The translations under genes and the position numbers were made by a program. This document shows positions 16,739-25,966 of a stretch of DNA of 34,801 bases, one piece after another (position 1 is the stretch's first letter; each line of letters starts with the position of its first letter). A model generated the notes under the pieces. It saw only the letters and a list, made by a program, of their open reading frames with translations, was not told the DNA's origin and did not search any database. The stretch is from the NCBI GenBank assembly GCA_024280485.1, contig JAJRQB010000042.1:1-34801 (forward strand), read 5' to 3'. This stretch comes from Deltaproteobacteria bacterium. Lineage in GTDB: Bacteria > Desulfobacterota > Desulfuromonadia > Desulfuromonadales > Geopsychrobacteraceae.

Positions 16739-19291
16739 TTAAAGCTTGGTGATCTTGACTCGGGTTACACCACCATGGCGGGCAGTAGAACCACTGAGAC
16801 GATCATAGTCAGCCGGCATCAAGTGGTTATTGCTGCCACCACGTGCCTTCTTGCCGAACTCCAGTGAAGCAATACGACCGTAAGCCCAGTGGCCCTGGCC
16901 AAAACACTTACTGACTGTCCCGGGGCGAATCCCCTCATACAGACTGACGCGGCCTTCAATATTATTGACCGGAGAAGTCACCCTGACCTTGTCACCATCC
17001 TTAATACCAAGTTTGGCGGCATCTTTCGGATTGACCTTGATCACGTCATCCCAGCTGGCATCACCCGGATCGACTTTTTTGAATTCGTAATAACTTGCCA
17101 GATTCTGTGAACGGCCCTCACGGTTGAGGCGTGAACGATACTCCTGGAAGATAAATGGAAATTCCTTCTCGTCGCCATGTCGGAAAGCTGGCTCATAGTG
17201 AGGGATAAAGGCCTGCTCTCCTCTGGCTGTATAGTTCGTGGTTTGAAGAATATCGTCGATATCGGTCTTATGCTTATCGGCATGCTTATGCAACGCAGCC
17301 TTGAGTGTTTCACTATAGAATTCGAACTTGTGGGTTTTGGTCTTCCACTTACCCAACTTCTTCCCAAAGGGATAGGGGTCCGACTGCCAGATGCCCTTCT
17401 TGCGGAAATCTTCCCAATCGGTCAACTTGTCACCACCCTTGTACTTCTTTGGATCCCAGAAGTTCTGGGTCATGATCTTGGTAACATAGAGCGCAAACTC
17501 CATACTATTGGTCGGTGACTTGCCGGTCTCAGGGTCTTTACACTCTTTCTGGAAGTAATCAAACAGGTTCGCGAAGCCCTTCGCCTTGAGCTTCTCTGCG
17601 AGCAGGTAGGGAACCTCGGTCTCATCGATCCGTACGTCCCAGAGCGGTTTGACCATCGGCTGCTCGATCGACACATAGCTGTGACGCGCCGCCTTGCTCG
17701 GCAAGAAGCCCCAACGTTCGAATTTGTGGAAAGCAGCCGGCAGGACGATATCGGCAAACCAGGACATCTCTGCAACATTAGTGGTGATATGGGCAAAGAA
17801 GGGCAGTTTGCTCAGAGCTTTTTCCCACCGATCAGCACCAGTACAGGAGAAAGCCAGATTGTTCCAGTACCCGATCGCGACCTTGATATCATAAGGATCT
17901 TCATTGAGAATACCGGCCGCGGCGTTATTAGTGACAACACCACCACCTGATTTCCCTTTTTTCAAAGCCGGGAACCCTTTGTAGCCACGCTGATCAATTT
18001 TCTTGTTTTTCTGACCCTTGGCTGAGATTTCGTCGATGTAGGGCTTGAATTTTTCTTTATGCAGCGGAATATGGCTGTAAGGTGCTTTCATCTTCTCGAT
18101 CACGCCACCTTTGCTATCGATCGCACCGACCAGACCGTTGAGAGCGTGGGCAGCCATAGAGGAATAAGCACCACGGACCTGCATTGCAGCCCCTGGAGAC
18201 ATCCATACCATACAGTTTGGCGCAGCTTGCGCCAGCCCCAAGGCTACACGTTTAATCTGGTCAGCGGGGATACCGCAGATCGGTGCTGCCCACTCGGGAG
18301 TGCGGTCCTTGAGCTCAAGGTTCCACCACTTGACCACGCCGTTAGTGTATTTTTCTTCAAAGGCAGCCTCGTCAGCTTTTTTACCAACGACAAAACCATT
18401 CTTGCCATCCCTGAAATCACCGACAAACTCTTTATACCAGGCACCTTCGGTCAAAATGACATGCGCCATGGCCACAGCCAAGGCGCCATCCTCGCCCGGG
18501 ACAACGGGTAGCCATTCATGGGCTTTTGAAGCCGTCGCAGACAGGCGTGGATCAACAACCGCTACCGTAGCCTGATCAAGTACCTTGCCCCACTTGCGAA
18601 TCGCAACCGGCACCTGACGGTTGGACGCAATCGGGTCGCCACCGAACATCAGGACGTACTTGGTGTTGTCCAAGTCGTAATCACGGTAATCCCAAAAACC
18701 CTGGGTAAAGTAGGGACCGAATTTTTCGGCTTCGGCACAAATGGCACTGTGGGAAATGTTATTCGGAGAACCGAAGATTTTCGGCATGGCATCATAGATA
18801 ACGTCGCGCGTATAGGTGTAACGACCACGCATCAACATAAACTTGTTGGTCTCTTTATTCTTGCGCAGTTCCATCATCTTGTCGGCGATGGTATCGAGCG
18901 CTTCATCCCAGGAAATTGGTACAAATTTCGGATCTTCGTCACGACCCTTTTTCGGATTGGTCCGCTTCATCGGTACCTTGATCCGATCGGGATCATACAT
19001 TTGACCGATCGACATATGACCACGTGGGCAAAGATAACCTTCGGCAGATTTGGAATTCTGGTTACCACGAACCTTGATAACGCGACCATCTTGAACAAAA
19101 GCTTCGGCCGAACACCAGGAAGTGCAACCCTGACAGGTGGTTGCAACCCAATTACCCTTGCCGGGGCTGGACGGTTGAGCCTTGGCGGTTGCCATAGCGT
19201 TGGTGGCAGGCTTACCAGCTGCACAACCAGCGAGCACAACACCACCGGTTGCTGCAGATGCCTTGATGAAATTACGACGTGACAGTTTCAT
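16739..19291 (-). CDS. arrA: Arsenate respiratory reductase catalytic subunit ArrA (molybdopterin, DMSO reductase family)
   Basis: This 850-residue periplasmic enzyme reduces As(V) to As(III). The start at 19291 is set by GAGGAGG seven bases upstream. The Tat signal is MKLSRRNFIKASAATGG, followed by VVLAGCAAG, which reads as a lipobox with C23. The 4Fe-4S site is C53, C56, C60 and C88. A cysteine in HSAICAEAEKFG (C185) is the likely Mo ligand. PKFVPISWDEAL (121-132), FVGDF (289-293) and ELKDRTPEW (326-334) match, from memory, conserved ArrA segments used for degenerate arrA primers. These features and the acr3/arsC neighbours favour ArrA over tetrathionate, thiosulfate/polysulfide or selenate reductases. 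No membrane subunit gene (ArrC/NrfD-like) or CymA-like cytochrome is in the cluster. Confidence 0.88.
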   Translation of the reverse strand: MKLSRRNFIKASAATGGVVLAGCAAGKPATNAMATAKAQPSSPGKGNWVATTCQGCTSWCSAEAFVQDGRVIKVRGNQNSKSAEGYLCPRGHMSIGQMYDPDRIKVPMKRTNPKKGRDEDPKFVPISWDEALDTIADKMMELRKNKETNKFMLMRGRYTYTRDVIYDAMPKIFGSPNNISHSAICAEAEKFGPYFTQGFWDYRDYDLDNTKYVLMFGGDPIASNRQVPVAIRKWGKVLDQATVAVVDPRLSATASKAHEWLPVVPGEDGALAVAMAHVILTEGAWYKEFVGDFRDGKNGFVVGKKADEAAFEEKYTNGVVKWWNLELKDRTPEWAAPICGIPADQIKRVALGLAQAAPNCMVWMSPGAAMQVRGAYSSMAAHALNGLVGAIDSKGGVIEKMKAPYSHIPLHKEKFKPYIDEISAKGQKNKKIDQRGYKGFPALKKGKSGGGVVTNNAAAGILNEDPYDIKVAIGYWNNLAFSCTGADRWEKALSKLPFFAHITTNVAEMSWFADIVLPAAFHKFERWGFLPSKAARHSYVSIEQPMVKPLWDVRIDETEVPYLLAEKLKAKGFANLFDYFQKECKDPETGKSPTNSMEFALYVTKIMTQNFWDPKKYKGGDKLTDWEDFRKKGIWQSDPYPFGKKLGKWKTKTHKFEFYSETLKAALHKHADKHKTDIDDILQTTNYTARGEQAFIPHYEPAFRHGDEKEFPFIFQEYRSRLNREGRSQNLASYYEFKKVDPGDASWDDVIKVNPKDAAKLGIKDGDKVRVTSPVNNIEGRVSLYEGIRPGTVSKCFGQGHWAYGRIASLEFGKKARGGSNNHLMPADYDRLSGSTARHGGVTRVKITKL

Positions 19292-19361
19292 GCGTTTGCC
19301 TCCTCGGTTATAGGGCACCCAGTTAAGGGCTTGCAGACATTAGAGTTTTCCTAACCGAGAA

Positions 19362-19389
19362 AGCCTATCAAGTTTGTAGTGATTGTCAA
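19362..19389 (-). promoter_or_regulatory. Candidate sigma-70 promoter for arrAB
   Basis: On the minus strand TTGACA (19389-19384) is followed after 16 bases by TAGGCT (19367-19362). The site lies about 70 bases upstream of the arrA start, in the 230-base gap after acr3. The -35 is perfect and the -10 weak, which suits an activated promoter. It implies arrA can be transcribed separately from arsC-acr3. Confidence 0.45.
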
Positions 19390-19521
19390 CTAACTGATTT
19401 TCTTAACCTTATTACCTTTCTAGTCAGATTTGCTACGACCAAGAAATATCTGCCATTCCACAAATGATAAGGCACTATGTAAAGCGCACAGAGCCTTTTT
19501 ATACAGATGTCGAGGTAAGCC

Positions 19522-20574
19522 TTAGACAGACGCAGGATAGTATTTCTTCTGCAACCAGAATGATACATTCACCCACCCGATCAGCGCCGGCACCTCAACC
19601 AGAGGACCAATAACCGCTGTAAAAGCCACCGCAGAATCGAGACCGAAGACCGCGACGGCAACCGCAATTGCCAGCTCGAAATTATTCCCCGAGGCGGTAA
19701 AGGCGACCGTCGCAGTTTGCGAGTAATCGGCTCCGACTTTTATTCCCATCCAGAAACTGACCAGAAACATGATCACAAAATAGATCAACAACGGAATCGC
19801 GATGCGTACGACATCGAGCGGGATCGAGACGATCAACTCCCCCTTGAGGCTAAACATAACGAGGATGGTGAAAAGCAGCGCGATCAGAGTCATCGGGCTG
19901 ATTCTGGGGATAAACTTCTTTTCGTACCAGTCGCGCCCCTTCGCCTTAAGCAGGGTGAAACGGGTCAGCATCCCGGCGACAAAGGGGATACCGAGGTAGA
20001 TCGCGACGCTCTCGGCGATCTGGCCGATGGAGACCTGCACCACCGCACCTTCCAGACCGAAGAGTGGCGGCAGTACGCTGACGAAGAACCAAGCATAGAC
20101 CGAGTAGAAGAGCACCTGAAATACCGAATTGAAGGCAACCAACCCGGCGCAGTATTCAGCATTGCCTTTAGCAAGTTCATTCCAGACGATAACCATGGCG
20201 ATGCAGCGCGCCAGACCAATCATGATCAATCCGACCATATATTCCGGATAGCCATGCAGAAAAACGATGGCGAGGATGAACATCAAGACCGGGCCGATGA
20301 CCCAGTTCTGCACAAGGGAGATACCGAGGATCTTCTTGTTGGCAAAGACCTCATGCAGTTCCTCGTAGCGCACTTTGGCCAATGGCGGATACATCATCAG
20401 GATCAGCCCGATGGCGATCGGGATATTGGTGGTGCCGACTGAGAAGGCGTTGACCAGATCCTTGATGCCAGGGAAGAGCCAACCAGTTCCAACCCCGACA
20501 AACATAGCAAGAAATATCCACAGAGTCAGATAACGATCGAAAAACGAGAGTTTTCTTGTCAGACTCCGGGTCAT
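19522..20574 (-). CDS. acr3: Acr3-family arsenite efflux transporter
   Basis: This 350-residue, ten-helix inner-membrane protein exports arsenite (BART superfamily). Clear family stretches are the N-terminal [20 protein letters not shown], the following [15 protein letters not shown], and [33 protein letters not shown] contains the cysteine in the helix implicated in metalloid binding in Acr3 proteins. [16 protein letters not shown] is the conserved segment of the later helix. The start at 20574 has GAGAGG seven bases upstream; the ATG at 20589 does not. It follows arsC after 82 bases, in which a 15-base palindrome (TCTCCCT-G-AGGGAGA, 20606-20620) sits. With ArsC it forms the cytoplasmic detoxification pair, and it may also clear arsenite made by ArrA. 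Confidence 0.95.
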   Translation of the reverse strand: MTRSLTRKLSFFDRYLTLWIFLAMFVGVGTGWLFPGIKDLVNAFSVGTTNIPIAIGLILMMYPPLAKVRYEELHEVFANKKILGISLVQNWVIGPVLMFILAIVFLHGYPEYMVGLIMIGLARCIAMVIVWNELAKGNAEYCAGLVAFNSVFQVLFYSVYAWFFVSVLPPLFGLEGAVVQVSIGQIAESVAIYLGIPFVAGMLTRFTLLKAKGRDWYEKKFIPRISPMTLIALLFTILVMFSLKGELIVSIPLDVVRIAIPLLIYFVIMFLVSFWMGIKVGADYSQTATVAFTASGNNFELAIAVAVAVFGLDSAVAFTAVIGPLVEVPALIGWVNVSFWLQKKYYPASV

Positions 20575-20656
20575 GGCTAAACCTCTCAAACCTGCAATAA
20601 ATACTTCTCCCTGAGGGAGAGGGAAGCAATCAAAGACCTTCTTTGTGTCTCAGCGG

Positions 20657-21085
<429 letters not shown>

Positions 21086-21254
21086 GATCTATCCCTGTGT
21101 TATCCGCAGACTGCGGCATTCTGCTATCTCAGCAAGTTCAATAAACATTTTTGCATAGACGGATAGCTTGTCAAGTGAAATGCCGGCCAAAGCCGCAGCT
21201 CCCGCAGCGTGACTTCATTGCATATCTGCCAGCGATAATCTAGTCTTCAAACCT
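21086..21254. promoter_or_regulatory. Divergent control region between arsC and the MFS gene
   Basis: On the minus strand a perfect -35 element TTGACA (21174-21169) is followed 16 bases later by the AT-rich AAAAAT, a possible arsC promoter. A perfect palindrome CCGCAG-A-CTGCGG (21104-21116) lies in the presumed arsC leader, 19 bases before its ATG, and could be an operator or a small hairpin. The -35 itself sits in CTTG-T-CAAG. No established ArsR box could be assigned. Nothing clear points to a ribosome-binding site for the plus-strand gene. Confidence 0.35.
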
Positions 21255-22475
21255 ATGAGCACCGACACCCCCCTAACTTCTGCATCCAGACTTTCGACCC
21301 GACTGGTGCTGTTCAGCGTGCTCACCACCGGCATCGGCCAGTCGATGACCTTCGCCCTGCTGGCACCCCTCGGCCGTGAGGTCGCTCTCGGCGAGGTGCA
21401 GATCGGCCTGATCATCAGCTGCTCTGCATTGGCCTTCACCCTGACCAGCCCGATCTGGGGGCGTAGCAGCGATCGCTGGGGGCGCAAACCGGTGTTGCTC
21501 CTGGGCCTCTGCGGTTACACCTTCGGCTGCATCCTCTTCGCCTCGGTCTTCTTCTTCGGCCTCAAAGGGCTGCTGAGCGGGCTGAACCTCTACCTGCTGG
21601 CGATCGGCTCACGGGTATTGATGGCCTCGCTGATGTCGGCCGCCCCCAGCGCCGCCTCGGCCTATATCGCCGACACCACCAGCGCCGAGCAGCGGGTGGT
21701 CGGGATGGGCCAACTGGGGGCGGCCAGAACTCTCGGCGCAATCCTCGGACCGGCCCTCTGCGGGCTGCTCGCCTTCATCGGCCTGCTGGCACCCCTCTAT
21801 ATCGCCGCTGGCGTCACCCTCTTCAGCAGCATCCTGATCGCCATTGTTTTGCGCGAACCCCAACGCACGACTCCGCGCTCCACAACAAAATCCAAACTGA
21901 AACTCTTTGACCGGCGTTATTTCCCCTACATCCTGATCGGGTTTCTGACCTTCTTCGCCTTCTCAATGATGAGCCAGGCCATCGGCTTCTACTTTCAGGA
22001 TCGTTTTCTCCTCGACGGCAAGGCGACCGCTCAGGCCCTCGGCATGGGGATGATGGTCTCGGCGCTGATGTCGTTCTTCTCCCAGGCCTATCTGGTCGGC
22101 CGCTTAAAGATGGCCCCGATCAGGCTGATAAAACTCGGGCTACCGCTGTTGATGCTCGGCTATGCCGCGCTGATCTTTGCCAGCAGTATTGTGACGCTGG
22201 TCGCCTTCCTGGGGATTCTGGGGTTGGGCCTGGGGATGGGCTCGCCCGGGTTCACCGCCGGGGCCTCGCTGGCGGTCGGCCCCGAAGAACAAGGCGCGGT
22301 CGGCGGTCTGATCTCGGCCTGTCCGGCGGCGGGTTTTGTCCTCGGCCCACTGATCGGGACCAGCCTCTACCAGCTCGATCACCGCCTGCCCTACCTCTGC
22401 GCCTGCGTGCTGATGATGCCGTTGATCGGCTACGCCTGGCGCTTCGGCAGGACTAACCAACAGCTTCAGCGCTAA
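21255..22475 (+). CDS. Major facilitator superfamily (DHA1-like) transporter
   Basis: This 406-residue protein has about twelve membrane helices and is of the TetA/multidrug-like branch of the MFS. The loop 2-3 motif is GRSSDRWGRKPVLLLG (about 74-89), the classic G-x3-D-x2-GRR/K pattern. The segment ARTLGAILGPALCGLLAF corresponds to the antiporter motif C region of helix 5. The substrate cannot be read. It is divergent from arsC, but it lacks a neighbouring GAPDH gene, so there is no reason to call it ArsJ. Base composition is clearly GC-richer than in the arsenic genes, suggesting a different history. No convincing ribosome-binding site precedes the ATG. Confidence 0.85.
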   Translation: MSTDTPLTSASRLSTRLVLFSVLTTGIGQSMTFALLAPLGREVALGEVQIGLIISCSALAFTLTSPIWGRSSDRWGRKPVLLLGLCGYTFGCILFASVFFFGLKGLLSGLNLYLLAIGSRVLMASLMSAAPSAASAYIADTTSAEQRVVGMGQLGAARTLGAILGPALCGLLAFIGLLAPLYIAAGVTLFSSILIAIVLREPQRTTPRSTTKSKLKLFDRRYFPYILIGFLTFFAFSMMSQAIGFYFQDRFLLDGKATAQALGMGMMVSALMSFFSQAYLVGRLKMAPIRLIKLGLPLLMLGYAALIFASSIVTLVAFLGILGLGLGMGSPGFTAGASLAVGPEEQGAVGGLISACPAAGFVLGPLIGTSLYQLDHRLPYLCACVLMMPLIGYAWRFGRTNQQLQR

Positions 22476-22569
22476 AATTGCCCATCGACAGAATAAACAG
22501 GGGTGGTTACAAGAAAGGTTCGTCAATCAGCAGGCATTGCTAGCGCATTTCGCAGATAGGAGAATCAGG

Positions 22570-23226
22570 ATGGATACAGACTTCTGGCACCGACGTTGGC
22601 AGCGCCGTGAGATCGGTTTTCACAATGATGAAGTCCATCATTTTTTGCAGCGCTTTTTTCCGCAGCTGAATTTGCCGCAGGGGGCCAAGGTGCTGGTGCC
22701 GCTCTGCGGTAAAAGCCACGATCTGCTCTGGCTTTGTGAGCAGGGCTATCAGGTGGTCGGTGTTGAACTGAGCCAGCAGGCGGTCGAAGAGTTCTGCCAG
22801 GAGAATCGTCTGCAGCCGGAAATCCGCGCGGTGGACGGCTTCCGCTGTTATCAATTTGAGCGCTTATCGATCTACTGCGGCGACTTCTTCGCCCTGAGCG
22901 AAAAACAGACCGGCAGAGTTGATGCCGTTTACGACCGTGGTTCGCTGGTCGCCCTGCCGCCCAAGATGCGTGAGGATTATGTCCGCCAGCTTCGCCAGCT
23001 GTTAAAAACAGGCAACCAGATGCTGTGCATCAGCTACGATTTTGACCAACAACAGCGCCCCGGTCCACCCTTTTCAGTGCCGCAGGCAGACCTGACCGAG
23101 CTGTTCGCTGACTGGTGTACCCTGGAAAAGATCCATTCCGAATCGACCCTCGACAGGCATCAGATGCTCCAAGCGGCGGAGGTTCAGGCGCTGCAGGAAG
23201 AGGTCTATCGACTGCGCATCGCTTGA
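22570..23226 (+). CDS. tpm: Thiopurine S-methyltransferase-like enzyme (bacterial Tpm)
   Basis: This 218-residue SAM-dependent methyltransferase has the same length as well-known bacterial Tpm. MDTDFWHRRWQRREIGFH at the N-terminus is diagnostic. VLVPLCGKSHDLLWL (about 41-55) and VVGVELS (about 61-67) form the SAM-binding site, and VDAVYDRGSLVALPP matches the conserved central segment. The start at 22570 has AGGAG upstream and gives the standard N-terminus. Bacterial Tpm enzymes are known to methylate selenium and tellurium compounds as well as thiopurines, which would suit a metalloid-exposed host; the substrate here is not proven. Its stop TGA abuts the stop of the convergent next gene (TGATCA at 23224-23229). 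Confidence 0.93.
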   Translation: MDTDFWHRRWQRREIGFHNDEVHHFLQRFFPQLNLPQGAKVLVPLCGKSHDLLWLCEQGYQVVGVELSQQAVEEFCQENRLQPEIRAVDGFRCYQFERLSIYCGDFFALSEKQTGRVDAVYDRGSLVALPPKMREDYVRQLRQLLKTGNQMLCISYDFDQQQRPGPPFSVPQADLTELFADWCTLEKIHSESTLDRHQMLQAAEVQALQEEVYRLRIA

Positions 23227-24327
23227 TCAGTCATCGAACAGCCGATCCAGCTCGTCGAAATCGAAACGGCTCTCGGCCAAAGAACGGATCATATCGATCT
23301 TCCCCCTGTCCTCGGCAGTCAGCTTGTAGACATCCTCTGAGATCGCCCGATAAAGCTTGCCGGTGGTGCGCTTGGTCGTGCGCATATAGGGGATCTTGCT
23401 GCGGTCGAGGATCTGTTGGGCGATGGTGCCGATCTTGGCCACCCCGGGGATCAACAGGCCGACGATCTTATGCCGGTGCTCGGGCATCTGGTACATGTTG
23501 GCCAGGGTGATCAGCAGCTCGTCGCGACTGCTGGTGACAATCAACAGGGTGTCGTCACGCAGCAGCTCGGTGACCCGCTGGGTCGAGGGCGCACCGATCT
23601 GCAGAAAATGGATGATCCGTTTCGATTCGCGCTTGTTGCCCATAATCTCCAGATCGAGGATATTCGCCACCCTCCGCAGGGTCGGATCGGCGAGGATCGG
23701 TTGATAGTTGAAGCCGCCGACCAGGGTGAAGGACTCTCTGGCGAAGGCACGCCCCAGATAGTCGAGGGTGGTATCGCGCTTCTCTGCGATCAGCTTATTA
23801 ACCAGCACCGCGCGGATCTCGACCCCCTCGCGCTCGAACAGGGCCCGATCCAGATGGACCGAATCGATCACGTTGCCGACCCCGCCCCCGGTGACCATCA
23901 TCACCCGCGCGTCCAACATCTTGGCGACATGCGCATTGGAGAGCCCGACCACCGAGCCGACACCGGGATGCCCGGCCCCTTCGATGATGATCAGATCACA
24001 GTGCTTCTCCAGCGCCGTATAGGCATCCAGAATTCTCTGCTCCAAGACCTGCGGATCGAGCAGGCCATCGATAAACTGGCGGGTCGATCCGCTCTTGATC
24101 ACCACCGGCGACATATGGCGCAGATCACGCCCCAGGCCGAAGACCTGACACATCAGCGCCGCATCCTTATCGACCGTCAGGCCGCGCAGCTCTGCCGGTT
24201 TCGGACTGATCGGTTTCATGAAACCGACCCGTTTATATTTTTTTTGTGCCAGATGTAAAAGCGAAAGGCTGACCGTTGTCTTGCCGCAATTTTGACCGGA
24301 TGCGGCGATGAAGATTTTACGCGCCAT
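23227..24327 (-). CDS. BioD-like P-loop ATPase with DRTGG domain
   Basis: This 366-residue cytoplasmic protein has an N-terminal dethiobiotin-synthetase/cobyrinate-synthase-type P-loop, IFIAASGQNCGKTTVSLSLL (residues 5-24). LIIIEGAGHPGVGSVV is its switch-like region (about 113-128). The C-terminal part (about 215-330, with IGAPSTQRVTELLRDDTLLIV and VGLLIPGVAKI) corresponds to a DRTGG domain, as found at the N-terminus of some phosphotransacetylases. The phosphotransacetylase domain itself is absent. AGGAG lies six bases upstream of the ATG. Stand-alone proteins of this design have no firmly known reaction and are thought to be regulatory or to act in acetyl-CoA-related metabolism. Confidence 0.8.
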   Translation of the reverse strand: MARKIFIAASGQNCGKTTVSLSLLHLAQKKYKRVGFMKPISPKPAELRGLTVDKDAALMCQVFGLGRDLRHMSPVVIKSGSTRQFIDGLLDPQVLEQRILDAYTALEKHCDLIIIEGAGHPGVGSVVGLSNAHVAKMLDARVMMVTGGGVGNVIDSVHLDRALFEREGVEIRAVLVNKLIAEKRDTTLDYLGRAFARESFTLVGGFNYQPILADPTLRRVANILDLEIMGNKRESKRIIHFLQIGAPSTQRVTELLRDDTLLIVTSSRDELLITLANMYQMPEHRHKIVGLLIPGVAKIGTIAQQILDRSKIPYMRTTKRTTGKLYRAISEDVYKLTAEDRGKIDMIRSLAESRFDFDELDRLFDD

Positions 24328-24443
24328 GAAGAGCTCCTACCAGGGAGAGGGGAAGTGACCTTCAACAGTTTAACAGGCTTGGTTCGGAAGAAACAGACTC
24401 TCGATTCTTTAAATTCTAGCCCCCAGGTCCAGGCCTTTCGGAC

Positions 24444-24471
24444 TAAAGATCTACGCAACATCAACCGATAC
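24444..24471 (+). promoter_or_regulatory. Candidate sigma-28 (FliA-type) promoter
   Basis: TAAAGATC (24444-24451) and ACCGATAC (24464-24471) are separated by 12 bases, close to the TAAAG-N12-GCCGATAA pattern. It lies about 110 bases upstream of the putative glycoside hydrolase gene on the same strand. The -10 octamer has two mismatches, so this is only a candidate. Confidence 0.35.
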
Positions 24472-24580
24472 TAATAATGATGATTGAATATTTCAGCGCA
24501 CAAATGAACTCCTATTTTATTGACTCCGATCTAGATGACGAAGGAGTGGGCTCTCTTCCCTCAACCTACAGGAGAGACCG

Positions 24581-25927
24581 ATGAGAATACTCCGCTGGCT
24601 GTTGTTGATTGGTCTCTTACTCCTCCCCGTTTCCACTCAGGCCGAAGAGCAACATATTTTCGGCCAAATACGCGATGCGCAGAGCGGCCAGCCGCTGGCC
24701 GGGGCCGAAATCAAAGGTGCCGGTGTGCAGGATGAAACCGATATCGAGGGGCGCTTTGATCTGCGCGCCGATAGCGGCTATTTGATCGTACGCGCAGCCG
24801 GTTATCGGGCGGCGCGGGTGCTGAGTGATGCCCCCCTGAACCTGAAGTTGGAACCGATTATCCCCAAGGCGCTCTATCTCTCCTTCTGGGGGGCAGATAG
24901 CCGCGACCTGCGTTCCAGAATCAAGCAGCAACTACGTGATAATCACCTCAACGCTCTGGTAATCGACATCAAATCGCCGCGCGGCTATATCGCCTATCGC
25001 AGCAAGATCCCCCTGGCGCGTGAAATTGGTGCCCAGCAGGTGAGGCCGCTCAAGGATTTGCCTGAATTACTGGCCGAACTCAAGAGCGAAGGGATTTACA
25101 CTATCGCCCGACTGGTGGTGTTCAAGGATGATCTGCTGGCGAAAAAACATCCAGAGCTCGCGGTGCATACTCCGAAGGCTCAGGTCTGGGAGGATCGGGA
25201 GAAACTCGGCTGGACCGACCCCTTCAATCAACGGGTCTGGGATTACAACATCGCCGTCGCCGAAGAAGCGGCCCAGCTCGGCTTCGATGAGGTACAGTTC
25301 GATTACATCCGTTTCCCCTCACGCTCCGACCTGGTCTTCTCCCAGCCCACCGATGACGAGAGCCGGGTCAGCGCGATCAACGGCTACCTTGAGCGGGCCA
25401 GAGAGCGCCTGGCCGACTACCCGGTCTATCTGTCGGCGAATATCTTCGGCTACATCTGCTGGCACCCTGAAGACGGCAAGATCGGACAGCGTCTGGTCGA
25501 TTTGGCCTCAAGGGTCGACTACCTTGCACCGATGCTCTACCCCTCCGGATTTACAATCGGCATCCCCGGCTACCGCAACCCGGTTGAGAACCCCTATGAA
25601 ATCATCGCCCAGTCCTTGCGACAAGCCGAGAAATTTAGCGGCCTGCCGGCAATACGTTTCCGCCCCTGGCTGCAGGCCTTCCGTGACTATGCTTATGATC
25701 GAAGATCATTTAATAGTGAGGAGATTCATGCCCAGATCAATGCCAGCGACGCCAGCGGCAGCCACGGCTGGATGCTCTGGAACGCCGCCAGCCGCTTCAG
25801 TCATGCCGGTTTGCAAAACCGCCTGCCGCCTGAAAAACTGAAGCTGGTTGATGTCAGCCCCAAGCCACCGCAACCGACCATCCTGACCAGCACCGAAAAG
25901 CCAGCGAACGAGACTTCGGCGCTCTAG
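24581..25927 (+). CDS. Exported putative glycoside hydrolase (DUF4015/GHL family) with carboxypeptidase-regulatory-like domain
   Basis: This 448-residue secreted protein starts at an ATG behind AGGAGA. The signal peptide is about 1-22 (ILRWLLLIGLLLLPVSTQA). Residues about 25-90 form a beta-sandwich of the carboxypeptidase-regulatory type (IFGQIRDAQSGQPLAGAEI). Residues about 100-420 match a TIM-barrel putative glycosyl hydrolase family: ALVIDIKSPRG, YTIARLVVFKDD, LGFDEVQFDYIRFPS and YLSANIFGY. Acidic residues in DEVQFDY are candidate catalytic groups. The tail (KPPQPTILTSTEKPANETSAL) looks disordered. The substrate is unknown, and proteins of this family are usually annotated only by fold. 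Confidence 0.82.
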   Translation: MRILRWLLLIGLLLLPVSTQAEEQHIFGQIRDAQSGQPLAGAEIKGAGVQDETDIEGRFDLRADSGYLIVRAAGYRAARVLSDAPLNLKLEPIIPKALYLSFWGADSRDLRSRIKQQLRDNHLNALVIDIKSPRGYIAYRSKIPLAREIGAQQVRPLKDLPELLAELKSEGIYTIARLVVFKDDLLAKKHPELAVHTPKAQVWEDREKLGWTDPFNQRVWDYNIAVAEEAAQLGFDEVQFDYIRFPSRSDLVFSQPTDDESRVSAINGYLERARERLADYPVYLSANIFGYICWHPEDGKIGQRLVDLASRVDYLAPMLYPSGFTIGIPGYRNPVENPYEIIAQSLRQAEKFSGLPAIRFRPWLQAFRDYAYDRRSFNSEEIHAQINASDASGSHGWMLWNAASRFSHAGLQNRLPPEKLKLVDVSPKPPQPTILTSTEKPANETSAL

Positions 25928-25966
25928 AGCCTCCTCCTAAGAACTTGCTTCGAGACAGCTTCAGCG

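Noticed and set aside
19717-20442. Plus-strand frame of 241 codons rich in Asp, His and Gln
   Set aside because: Antisense shadow of acr3; composition is typical of a reversed membrane-protein gene.
21255-22475. MFS gene as ArsJ (organoarsenical efflux)
   Set aside because: ArsJ is normally paired with a GAPDH gene and this one is not; it is also divergent from the island and has a generic drug-transporter motif.
23416-24258. Plus-strand frame of 280 codons
   Set aside because: It is antisense to the BioD/DRTGG gene, which has clear motifs; long opposite frames are expected in this GC-rich stretch.
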